DNA from: Rhabdobacter roseus | Lineage (GTDB): Bacteria; Bacteroidota; Bacteroidia; Cytophagales; Spirosomataceae | Direction: 5' to 3' | Assembly: GCF_014202275.1 (NCBI RefSeq) | Contig: NZ_JACHGF010000003.1 | Location: 124,001 to 188,000 of the forward strand | Length of the DNA stretch: 64,000 nucleotides | Shown here: positions 18,646 through 26,284 of the stretch, piece by piece | How the letters are laid out: the number at the start of each line of letters is the position of its first letter | Numbering within the stretch: the first letter of the stretch is position 1 | The notes under the pieces: model-generated | Database searches by the model: none | What the model was told of the DNA's origin: nothing | What the model saw: only the letters and a program-made list of their open reading frames with translations | Made by a program: the position numbers and the translations under genes

Positions 18646-19186
18646 TACTAAAAAAAAACTTTTTCAACTCCTGCATGGCCCGGTGTACCCGTACTTTCAC
18701 GGCCCCTTCGGTGGTACCCAGCACGCGGGCTATTTCTTCGTATTTCAGCTCCTGAAACCGGCTAAGTACCAGTACTTCGCGGTAGTCGGGGCTTAGGCTG
18801 GCGAGTGCTTCCCGCAGGGCGGCTAGTTCCTGCTCTTTATGCAGGGCTTCGTCGGCCGCCAGTCCTCCCGCAATTTTTTCGGCGTAGTTGGCCAGGTCGT
18901 ACTGCTGCGCGCTTCGTTTGTGCTTCTGTCTGAAGTCGGCCAGTACATTGCGGGCCAGGTGGTACATCCAGGCACGAAACGAACCCTCGCCCGTAAAGGT
19001 ATGCCGGTACTTGAGCATCCGGTAAAACACCGTCTGCACCATGTCTTCACTCCCATCGGGCTGGCCACTCATGTGGTACAGGAAGCCGAACAGCTCGCGG
19101 TGGTATCGCTCGAAGAGCAAGCCCATTTTGTCCAGGTCGCCCTCTCTGACTTTGAGCATCAGGGCATTGTCCATGAGTGAGTCCAA
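18635..19186 (-). CDS. ECF-type RNA polymerase sigma factor
   Basis: This 183-residue protein has region 2 (LFERYHRELFGFLYHMSG, with ARNVLADFRQKHKR) and region 4 (LSPDYREVLVLSRFQELKYE, with VKVRVHRAMQELK). These are the normal two domains of an extracytoplasmic-function sigma factor. It is the first gene of a unit with an anti-sigma factor and two DUF4097 proteins. The usual model is that the membrane anti-sigma holds it until an envelope signal arrives, then it transcribes its own operon. I could not identify its promoter motif in the upstream region. Confidence 0.95.
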   Translation of the reverse strand: MDSLMDNALMLKVREGDLDKMGLLFERYHRELFGFLYHMSGQPDGSEDMVQTVFYRMLKYRHTFTGEGSFRAWMYHLARNVLADFRQKHKRSAQQYDLANYAEKIAGGLAADEALHKEQELAALREALASLSPDYREVLVLSRFQELKYEEIARVLGTTEGAVKVRVHRAMQELKKFFFSIEQ

Positions 19187-19614
19187 GCGAATACGATGGG
19201 GTTTTTGAGGATTTTGACGTGAAAACCGGGGACAACGGAGAAGGTTACAGAAAAAGTTTTTTTTATTTCAAAAGGAAGCCCCGATCCCAAAAGCTCAAAA
19301 ACGAGAAACCCTACCGGAAGCCCAGTAGGGTTTAACATTACTATACACACACTATCATTTAATAGCTACCGAAGTAACTACGCAAAAACCTACTGCAATT
19401 ACCTTACCAAAAAGCCGTCGGTTTTATTGCCAGGCAAAAAAATCCGGCACGCTACCTCGCCTCCTGAAAACAAGCGCAACGTAGCCTTGGGAGATCAAAA
19501 GTAAACGGCGCGTATTAAATTTAGTTTCAGGGCGTGACCCTTCCTTCCGGCTTCCGTCATAAGCTCGGAGTATTCCAAATACAACGTAACGTTACAAAAC
19601 TTCCAGAAGATCAT
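19187..19614. other. Intergenic region with one hairpin, no gene seen
   Basis: This region upstream of the sigma operon holds no convincing frame and no RRGTACYY copy. A 9-bp stem lies at 19306-19314 with 19325-19333 and is followed on the minus strand by a short T run. The palindrome GTAACGTTAC sits near 19586-19595. The sigma operon promoter must lie in the part nearest 19187. Confidence 0.5.
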
Positions 19615-19646
19615 CCGCTAACTTTTACCGGTTAGCGGTTTTTTTT
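19615..19646 (+). terminator. Plus-strand intrinsic terminator with no upstream plus-strand gene
   Basis: An 8-bp stem (19615-19622 with 19631-19638, arms CCGCTAAC and GTTAGCGG) with an 8-nt loop is followed directly by eight T residues. It points rightward, but every gene within several kilobases to the left reads leftward. A short unannotated RNA or an orphaned terminator could explain it. Confidence 0.7.
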
Positions 19647-19749
19647 CACTACCCCCTAAAAATAGGGGTATACCTACGTTTAGCCGTACCTTATTTTTGC
19701 AACAGCTGTTTACTTAATTGCGCTTTCCTACATAACTCTACACCCAAAA

Positions 19750-19783
19750 AAACAGCCTGGTCACATCCGCGACCAGGCTGTTT
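19750..19783 (-). terminator. Intrinsic terminator of the ZIP transporter gene
   Basis: A perfect 13-bp stem (19750-19762 with 19771-19783) encloses an 8-nt loop. On the minus strand it is followed by a T run. It lies about 110 bp after the stop codon of the ZIP transporter gene. Confidence 0.85.
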
Positions 19784-19891
19784 GACATATATCCACACCA
19801 TTAAAGGGGGCAAGATAATATTTCCTTTTTAATTTGCAAATACACTTTTAAAAAGATTTATGTAGCGGTGGAGAAATGGTATTTCGGGCTT

Positions 19892-20710
19892 CTAGCCCAA
19901 GGCTACGTCCAGGCTCATCATGACCACAAATCCGCCCATAAAACCCAGGCTGGCGATGTCCGTGTTTCGATCCTGCTGGGTTTCGGGGATCACTTCTTCC
20001 ACCACCACGAAGAGCATGGCCCCCGCGGCAAAGGCCAGGGCGTAGGGCAGTACCGGCGTAAAGAAGGAAACCGCCAGTGCCCCCACCACGCCGGCAATGG
20101 GCTCTACCAGGGCCGAGGCTTGCCCGTACAGAAAGCTCCGGCTCCGGCTCATGCCCATTCGTCGCAAAGGCATAGAAACGGCGATCCCTTCCGGGAAGTT
20201 TTGCAGCCCGATGCCAATGGCTAAAATGGTAGCCCCCGCAATGCTGGCCTCGGGCACGCCGGCCGCTACCCCGCCAAATAACACCCCTACCGCCAGCCCC
20301 TCCGGAATGTTGTGCAGCGTGATGGCCAGCACCAGCAGGGTGGTCCTTTGCCAGGGCGATTTGATGCCTTCGGCTTCCTTGAAATTGATGTGTACGTGCG
20401 GAAGTACCTTATCCAGGCCAAAGAGAAATAGCGAACCCGCCAAAAAACCAACGACCGACGGAAGTACCTTGACAAAACCCTCGCCGCTGCTCATGGCAAT
20501 GGCCGGAGCCAGCAGGCTCCAGAAGCTGGCCGCCACCATCACCCCGCCCGTAAAGCCCAGCATGCCGTCCAGGGCGGCGCGGCTCATGTTTTTGAAAAGA
20601 AAAACCAGCGAGGAGCCCAGCGCCGTCAGGAACCAGGTGAATAAGGTGGCATAGAGCGCCGCCTGAACCGGATGAATGCTTTCCAGATAGTCTATGATCG
20701 ACTCAAACAT
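19892..20710 (-). CDS. ZIP family metal transporter
   Basis: This 272-residue protein has about eight membrane helices. It carries the ZIP signature in helix 4 (LHNIPEGLAVGVLFGG) and its counterpart in helix 5 (GIGLQNFPEGIAVSMPLRR). The paired His/Asn-x-x-Pro-Glu motifs form the metal site. Relatives of the ZupT/GufA type take up zinc and other divalent cations across the inner membrane. The histidine-rich cytoplasmic loop is short (HVHINFKEAEG). It has its own terminator and no operon partners. No metal-regulated operator was recognised. Confidence 0.93.
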   Translation of the reverse strand: MFESIIDYLESIHPVQAALYATLFTWFLTALGSSLVFLFKNMSRAALDGMLGFTGGVMVAASFWSLLAPAIAMSSGEGFVKVLPSVVGFLAGSLFLFGLDKVLPHVHINFKEAEGIKSPWQRTTLLVLAITLHNIPEGLAVGVLFGGVAAGVPEASIAGATILAIGIGLQNFPEGIAVSMPLRRMGMSRSRSFLYGQASALVEPIAGVVGALAVSFFTPVLPYALAFAAGAMLFVVVEEVIPETQQDRNTDIASLGFMGGFVVMMSLDVALG

Positions 20711-20791
20711 GCATGTTGAGGTTAAGCCCGCAATATACGGTCTGAATTCGCGCTTTCACTAGTTACCGGGCCCGCAGCAATACGTTTTTTT

Positions 20792-21787
20792 TTATTCTGC
20801 CCCTTTTCCCGGTTGATTCTTACGGTTCGGACTATACACAACCACGGGCTTCTTAACCGGCTTTACCGTGCGAAGGTACTCGTAGATGGCCCCCAGGTCC
20901 GATTCGGTCATGCCCGCGTAGAGCGTCCAGGGCATCACGGTATTGAACCCTTCGGGCGCGGCGGGTGGCACGAATACGGCGGAATCATAGGCCTTGAAAC
21001 GCGCCACGAACGCCTGGCGGCTCCAGCTACCGAGGCCCGCGCTGGAATCGGGCGTGATGTTGGCGGAGCGCAAAGTACCCCCTTCCTTCGTCATGGCGGC
21101 CAGAGAAATGGACATTCCGCCCGCAAAAGGAGCCTTTTTCAGGAGCTTACCGGCCGTGCGGTTGGTGTGGCAGTCGGCGCAGCCCGCCAGCTGGGTCAGG
21201 TACCTGCCGTAGGCCAGGCCGGAGGTGGCGCCCGAATCGGGTGCGAGAGTCGCCCGGTGAGGGAGCAACCGCAAACCCAGCCGCAGGGGAAGGGGCACGC
21301 GGCTGGGAGGTACCTCCTGGGCTACGGGAGGCAAGGTACGCAGGTACACGATGATTGCCTCGGCATCGGACTGTCTGATGCGGTGGTAGTTGGCGTAGGG
21401 CATGAGCGGAAACAACGGCTTGCCCGTTTTCCCCACGCCCGCCGTAATGGCCACCAGCAACTCCTTATCCGACCAGCCCTTTAGCGCGTAGGGGGTGATG
21501 TTGCGGCCGTATACCCGGCCGGGAAGGCCGTAGTTTTTGCCGTACTCCTGCCCGCCGCCACCCCACGAGCCGGGGATGATCGGCCCGGCGAGCCGGGACC
21601 AGTCGCGCTGGGAGTGGCAGTCGACGCAGGCGGCTACGTGCTGGGTGAGGTACCTGCCCCGCTCCACCAACGCGGGCGTGGAGCGGACTTGGTAGTTGTC
21701 GTCCAGAGGCTGGCCGTTGGGCTGCTTTACCTGCGGACGCACACAATTGGCGAATACGACGCACGTATAAAGTACCAGGTTGATCAT
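20792..21787 (-). CDS. Di-heme cytochrome c protein
   Basis: Two CXXCH heme sites are present, CVDCH in the N-terminal half and CADCH in the C-terminal half. Each is followed by a methionine-containing loop (LFPLMPYANY and TVMPWTLYAGM), so this is a duplicated class I cytochrome c. I prefer the start at 21787, where the protein begins MINLVLYTCVVFANC and looks like a lipoprotein signal. An in-frame ATG ten codons upstream (21817) would put polar residues before the hydrophobic core. Such proteins carry electrons in the periplasm for sugar, alcohol or other dehydrogenases. No dehydrogenase gene is adjacent, so the partner is unknown. Confidence 0.88.
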   Translation of the reverse strand: MINLVLYTCVVFANCVRPQVKQPNGQPLDDNYQVRSTPALVERGRYLTQHVAACVDCHSQRDWSRLAGPIIPGSWGGGGQEYGKNYGLPGRVYGRNITPYALKGWSDKELLVAITAGVGKTGKPLFPLMPYANYHRIRQSDAEAIIVYLRTLPPVAQEVPPSRVPLPLRLGLRLLPHRATLAPDSGATSGLAYGRYLTQLAGCADCHTNRTAGKLLKKAPFAGGMSISLAAMTKEGGTLRSANITPDSSAGLGSWSRQAFVARFKAYDSAVFVPPAAPEGFNTVMPWTLYAGMTESDLGAIYEYLRTVKPVKKPVVVYSPNRKNQPGKGAE

Positions 21788-22413
21788 GTGTGCAGTACTG
21801 GAACGGGGTACTTTCATGGGCGGTGCACGGATTCTAAACGTGACTAATCAGACATCTTGGGCCTACTTCCACGTCTATGCCGCTCGGCCTTGGGGTCGTA
21901 GGTTATCAGCAAAAATGCAGTACCTTTTCAAAACCCAACACCTACCTCCGCGTCAGTTGCCGCTTTGCATTCTTTAATTGTCATTCTTTTCGGTTAAACC
22001 GTTTTTTCCAAACGCTACCAGCTCGCTTGGCGAAGTACCTCAAGGCGCAGGTTCGTCTTCCGCTACCAGCGAAGGCCACCGCAACGACAATAGAAATGCG
22101 GTGGCAGCCAATGTATTTTCAGAAAAAAAGAAACGCGTTGAAACGGCCGGTTATGGAAACTGTCGTTTGAAAAACGCCCAGGATTCCAGGTACACGTTGA
22201 TGTCGCCGGGTTAGTTATGCTCCCCGCCAATGACCTTCAGCAGGGGTACTTCTGGCTTTCCGGACTGGTGGTAGAAGGTAGTACCCCTGCGGGGACTATT
22301 CTATTGAATCATCGAAAGATAGACGAAGAAGTAACTCGTTTAAGTCTGCCCGGCCCTGACATAACGTATCGCAATGCCGAGGGCTCAGCGCGGCGGAAAC
22401 GTAATTTAAACAA
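21788..22413. other. Intergenic region, no gene recognised; one 9-bp hairpin
   Basis: About 600 bp hold only short frames with no recognisable product. A perfect 9-bp stem (22075-22083 with 22097-22105, arms GCCACCGCA and TGCGGTGGC) is present without a T run. Some RRGTACYY copies occur (near 22033 and 22243), so the DNA looks resident. It could be a decayed gene. Confidence 0.5.
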
Positions 22414-22821
22414 TCATACTCCTTTTTTCTCCTCGATCCGCCGGTACAAGGTCCGGGCAAAAGGAGCATACTCAACAAAGGTGTCCGGTTTGGTCATATA
22501 ATCGGTCGCTCCCAAAGCCAGGCATTGCTCCCTAAACGCCGGGGTCGAGGACGTAGAAGTAATGATAATCGGGATAGACGCGTAGATCGGATTGGCCTTC
22601 ATGAATGCCAGAATATCGTAGCCGTTCTTACCGGGCATATTCAGATCTGATAAAATCACGTCGGGTAAAGTACGTTCAGGGTGCGTCAGCCACGCCAGGA
22701 GTTCATCCCCATTCTCCGCCTCCGCCAGGATATCAAACAAGCCCGCCTCGTGAAACCCTTCTTTCATGAAGAACCGCTCGTCTTCGTCATTTTCTACCAG
22801 AATGATTTTGTACTTTTTCAT
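22414..22821 (-). CDS. Single-domain response regulator
   Basis: This 135-residue receiver domain has no output domain. It shows the acidic pair near the start (VENDEDE), the phosphoacceptor aspartate in DVILSDLNMPG, the conserved Thr/Ser in IIITSTSS, and the lysine in YMTKPD. The shape matches Rcp1-like stand-alone receivers that pass phosphate by protein contact. The gene start overlaps the histidine kinase stop by four bases, so the two are translationally coupled and are probably cognate. How the signal leaves this pair cannot be read here. Confidence 0.93.
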   Translation of the reverse strand: MKKYKIILVENDEDERFFMKEGFHEAGLFDILAEAENGDELLAWLTHPERTLPDVILSDLNMPGKNGYDILAFMKANPIYASIPIIITSTSSTPAFREQCLALGATDYMTKPDTFVEYAPFARTLYRRIEEKKGV

Positions 22822-24725
22822 AAGGTTACTTGGTTCAAAGTACTTCGTGCAGGAAGTGTAAAATAAAAGGTGGTACCCTGGCCGGGTTCGGATTCAGGCC
22901 AAATGCGTCCGCCATGTCGGTCGACAATCTTCTTGCAAATGGCCAATCCAATTCCTGTACCCTCGTATTTTTGTTTGGTATGCAGCCGTCGGAAAATTTC
23001 AAAGATTTTGGTCAGATTTTCCTGGGCAATACCAATGCCATTGTCTTTTATGGCAACTTGAATCTGCCCCTCCGTTTGGGTACAGCCAATATGAATCCGC
23101 GGCGGCTGGGTGTCCATAAACTTCAGCGCGTTGCTCAGTAGGTTCTGTATTAACTGCACCAGTTGCACCGGATCTCCGGTGAGCACGTCCACTTCCGTTT
23201 CTACGCTAATTTCCGCCCCGCTGGACTCCAAAGCCGTTTTTAGGTTTTGCATGGCCTGTTGGACCAGCTCCTGGAAGGAAACGGTTTGGATGGCTAGCTC
23301 CTCTTTACCCAGCTGCGTATAGTGCAACAGATACTGAATCAATTCCCGCATCCGGTTCGCGGTAAGCAAGGCCTTCTGGATGTAACCCCATAAGGCCTCA
23401 TCTGCCGTAGCGTCCAATTTCCGTTCAATGAGCGTCAAAAAGCTTTTAATGGTTCGAACGGGCTCCTGCAGATCATGGGAAACAATGGAGGTAAATTGTT
23501 CCAACTCCTGGTTTTTAAACGATAGCTCGGTGGTGATCCCCTCCAGTTCGCGGGTCAGGCGGCGGTAGCGATCGTGGCTGTCGCGCAGAGCTTTCTCGCC
23601 TGCTTTGCGTTCCGTCAGGTCGCGGGTTACTTTCGAGAACCCAATGAGTACTTGCTGGGTGTTGTACACGGCGGTGATCACCACCGTGGCCCAAAAACGG
23701 CTTCCATCGCGGCGAATCCTCCATCCTTCTTCTTCGTATTTGCCCTCGGTACTCGCAATCCTTAGTTCGGTTGGTGGTTTGCCCGCCTGAATATCTTCTT
23801 CGGGATAAAAAATAGAAAAGTACTTGCCGATGATCTCCTCGGCGCTATATCCTTTGATTCGCCGGGCGCCTTCGTTCCAGCTGATGATTTTGCCTTTTTC
23901 GTCCAGCATGAAGATCGCGTAGTCCGTCACCTGCTCTACCAGCAGGCGGTAACGTTCTTCACTTTGGCGCAAAATTTCTTCTCTCTCTTTGTATTCGGTT
24001 AGATCGCGGGTCACTTTTGAAAAGCCAATCAGCTGATTCTGCTCGTTGTAGAGAGCCGTGATTAGCTGGTGCGCCCAGAAAACCGAGCCGTTTTTTTTCA
24101 CCCGCCAGCCTTCTCCCTCGTACTTTCCCGTCTCCTGAGCGTGTTTTAATTCTCTTTCGGGCTGCCGCTTTTCAAGTTCGGAAGATTGGTAAAAAACGGA
24201 AAAATTTTTTCCGATGATCTCCGGAGCGCTATACCCTTTAAGGCGCTGCCCGCCTTCATTCCAGGTCATGATGCGACCCTGCGGATCAAGCAAAAAAATG
24301 GCGTAATCCTTCATCCCTTCTACCAGTAGACGATAACGCATTTCTCGCTCCTGAGCCTCAAGCTCTCTTTTCTTTTTCTCCGAATTATCCCGTAGCAAAA
24401 TACTGAAACCGGCCAGCAATTGGCGGGCATCGTACACCGGCCATAAGCTTAGCTCGCCCCAGAAGAGGGTGCCATCCTTTTTGATCTTCCAACTCTGGTC
24501 TATAAACGTCCCTTTTTTCTGAGCTTGACTCAATTCATACTCCCTTTTGAGGACATCCTGTCGGTCGGGGTACAAGAGAGAAAAATGTTGATTTAGCAGC
24601 TCCGGAGCGGTAAAACCCGTAAGGGTCATGGTAGCTTGATTGGCATAGGAAATATACCCGTCGGCATCCAGCAACAGTATTGCTTCACGAATACTTTGTA
24701 GCAGTAAGGGGTGGTCAATATCCAT
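22818..24725 (-). CDS. Multi-PAS sensor histidine kinase
   Basis: This 635-residue soluble-looking kinase has three PAS domains (about 1-120, 130-250 and 255-375). A short coiled coil, a HisKA domain (SHDLQEPVRTI, phospho-accepting His) and a HATPase domain (NLLSNALKF, DNGIGI, GTGIGLAICKKIV, GQGTTFYF) follow. PAS domains 2 and 3 are close copies of each other (YAIFxLDxxGxIxxWNEG, then GWRxxxxGSxFWA), which suggests internal duplication. No transmembrane helix is visible, so it probably senses a cytoplasmic cue. The kinase core resembles phytochrome-like kinases that pair with stand-alone receivers. The dispersed palindrome is sparse in this gene compared with its neighbours. Confidence 0.93.
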   Translation of the reverse strand: MDIDHPLLLQSIREAILLLDADGYISYANQATMTLTGFTAPELLNQHFSLLYPDRQDVLKREYELSQAQKKGTFIDQSWKIKKDGTLFWGELSLWPVYDARQLLAGFSILLRDNSEKKKRELEAQEREMRYRLLVEGMKDYAIFLLDPQGRIMTWNEGGQRLKGYSAPEIIGKNFSVFYQSSELEKRQPERELKHAQETGKYEGEGWRVKKNGSVFWAHQLITALYNEQNQLIGFSKVTRDLTEYKEREEILRQSEERYRLLVEQVTDYAIFMLDEKGKIISWNEGARRIKGYSAEEIIGKYFSIFYPEEDIQAGKPPTELRIASTEGKYEEEGWRIRRDGSRFWATVVITAVYNTQQVLIGFSKVTRDLTERKAGEKALRDSHDRYRRLTRELEGITTELSFKNQELEQFTSIVSHDLQEPVRTIKSFLTLIERKLDATADEALWGYIQKALLTANRMRELIQYLLHYTQLGKEELAIQTVSFQELVQQAMQNLKTALESSGAEISVETEVDVLTGDPVQLVQLIQNLLSNALKFMDTQPPRIHIGCTQTEGQIQVAIKDNGIGIAQENLTKIFEIFRRLHTKQKYEGTGIGLAICKKIVDRHGGRIWPESEPGQGTTFYFTLPARSTLNQVTL

Positions 24726-24940
24726 ATAAATAGATTCTCCCCGGCTACCCGGTTGGAATAGACTACGAAAAACACCGCTAGATTAATGAAAACCGATGAC
24801 AAAGATACAGGGATTTAAATAGAAAAGAAAGCTCCTTCTGGTGTAAACGTATAGGCAAACCGTACAAAAATATCGATTTGTCACCGTTATTCACAGATGG
24901 GTTAAGTGACTTATTGCTAAACCCTTCCGGGCAAGTCAGC

Positions 24941-26188
24941 TCAATCCAGCCAGGTACCTACCAGCAGCAGCCGGGCGGGCATGAAGTAGGTACTTTGGTA
25001 GCGGGCCGGATCGTCCACGACCGACCCGCGCTCGGCCAGGATGACGGCTTTGTCGGGGGGCTCAGGAGCCCTTGAAAACGTAACGGTATGTACCCCCTCC
25101 GGCAGCGAATCGAGCACGAAGAAGTTCATACGGTAGTAGGTACAGTACTTGTCGAAGCGCGGGATCAGCCGCGGTGGCTGGTCGTCGATTTGTATTTGTA
25201 CATGCCCCGCCGTCGGGCCCAGCACATCGTAGAGGCCCAGGATAGTACCCCGAAACCGAACGGTGAGCGTGGCCGCCGGATCGTCCGTGCGCAGGAAATG
25301 CGCCACGCGGTGGCTCAGGGTTTTGGTGAGCGAGTCGGTGGCGGTGGCTACGTCGGTCCAGGTACCGGTGCGCTGGGCCCGCGCTGCGTCGGCCCACTGG
25401 GCCTGCTCCCAGTGATCGGCGCGGAGCGGCGGGGGTAGTTTGTGCTTCCCGGTCCGGCCCAGTCCCGGCATGGCCGCCAGGTACCTGGCCACTACCTCGG
25501 CGTAGATGGCGTGGCCTTCGGGCAGCGGGTGGGTACCGTCTTCGGTAAAGGTGATTTTGCCCGCCGGATGCTGCCCCTTGGGAGCCTGAAAAACGAGCGT
25601 CCCGGCTTTTTCTCTGGCAAGTACCTCCATGCCCAGGTGGATGGAAGGTACCTGGTAATGCCGCGCCACGCGCTCCATGGCCTGGATGGCCCGCGAGAAA
25701 GTACCCTGCGCCAGCTCTTCCCGCCCGTGGACATTGACCGTATACACCAGGCAAATATCCGCCCGCGGCAGCGCCCGCCAGGTTTGCCGCACGATGCCCT
25801 CCACCGCCCGCTCGATGGCCTCGGGCGCGAGGCCGTGGTCATTGACCGCAAACTCCACAAACACCAGGTCGGGACGGAAGCCAAGTACCTCGTCGCGGAG
25901 CCGGAACACGCCCAGGTTGGAGCCTGTGCCGCCCACGCCCGCGTTGCGGTGGGTGAGCTTGGCCTGCGGGTAGGCCGCTCGTAGCTTCGCCAGCGACTGC
26001 TCCCGCCAGCCCCCGCCCGCCTCGGTGATGCTTCCGCCCAAGTAGGCAATCCGGACGGAATCGCCTTGGCGCAGCTTCTGGAAAAAATTCGGCAGCCCCG
26101 CCCGCGGCTGGTATTCCTGCGCGCGGGAAAAGTCCTGGGCACTCAGGTACCCGTAGCTGAGCAGGAGGAAGAGGAGGAGTTTTTGCAT
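24941..26188 (-). CDS. Secreted SGNH/GDSL-family hydrolase
   Basis: This 415-residue protein has a signal peptide and an SGNH domain. Ser53 in GGSITE is the expected nucleophile, the oxyanion residues are the glycine in GVGGTGSN and the asparagine in EFAVND, and DGTHPLPEGH supplies the Asp/His pair. The C-terminal part (from about residue 270) is beta-rich and may be a carbohydrate-binding-type domain. Relatives remove acetyl or other acyl groups from polysaccharides or act as esterases. It lies next to a beta-helix protein and a sulfatase, consistent with trimming decorated glycans before cleavage. The exact substrate is not inferable. Confidence 0.85.
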   Translation of the reverse strand: MQKLLLFLLLSYGYLSAQDFSRAQEYQPRAGLPNFFQKLRQGDSVRIAYLGGSITEAGGGWREQSLAKLRAAYPQAKLTHRNAGVGGTGSNLGVFRLRDEVLGFRPDLVFVEFAVNDHGLAPEAIERAVEGIVRQTWRALPRADICLVYTVNVHGREELAQGTFSRAIQAMERVARHYQVPSIHLGMEVLAREKAGTLVFQAPKGQHPAGKITFTEDGTHPLPEGHAIYAEVVARYLAAMPGLGRTGKHKLPPPLRADHWEQAQWADAARAQRTGTWTDVATATDSLTKTLSHRVAHFLRTDDPAATLTVRFRGTILGLYDVLGPTAGHVQIQIDDQPPRLIPRFDKYCTYYRMNFFVLDSLPEGVHTVTFSRAPEPPDKAVILAERGSVVDDPARYQSTYFMPARLLLVGTWLD

Positions 26189-26235
26189 GAGGCTGAGGGA
26201 CTTATTTCGTTAAATTACCTTAATAGTGGCGTTAA

Positions 26236-26281
26236 AAACGCTAGAGGAGTCCGCCCCGATTGCAAATCGAGGCGAGCGTTT
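26236..26281. repeat. REP-like nested palindrome between two secreted-enzyme genes
   Basis: An inner near-perfect 10-bp stem (26252-26261 with 26265-26274, one mismatch) sits inside an outer perfect 7-bp stem (26236-26242 with 26275-26281). The structure ends four bases before the stop codon of the beta-helix gene. It may protect or terminate the transcript, or be one copy of a repetitive extragenic palindrome family. Confidence 0.55.
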
Positions 26282-26284
26282 GCT

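Noticed and set aside
21877-22501. Short plus-strand frames in the cytochrome-response regulator gap
   Set aside because: They have no family resemblance and overlap the response-regulator gene at the end, so I treat the gap as non-coding.
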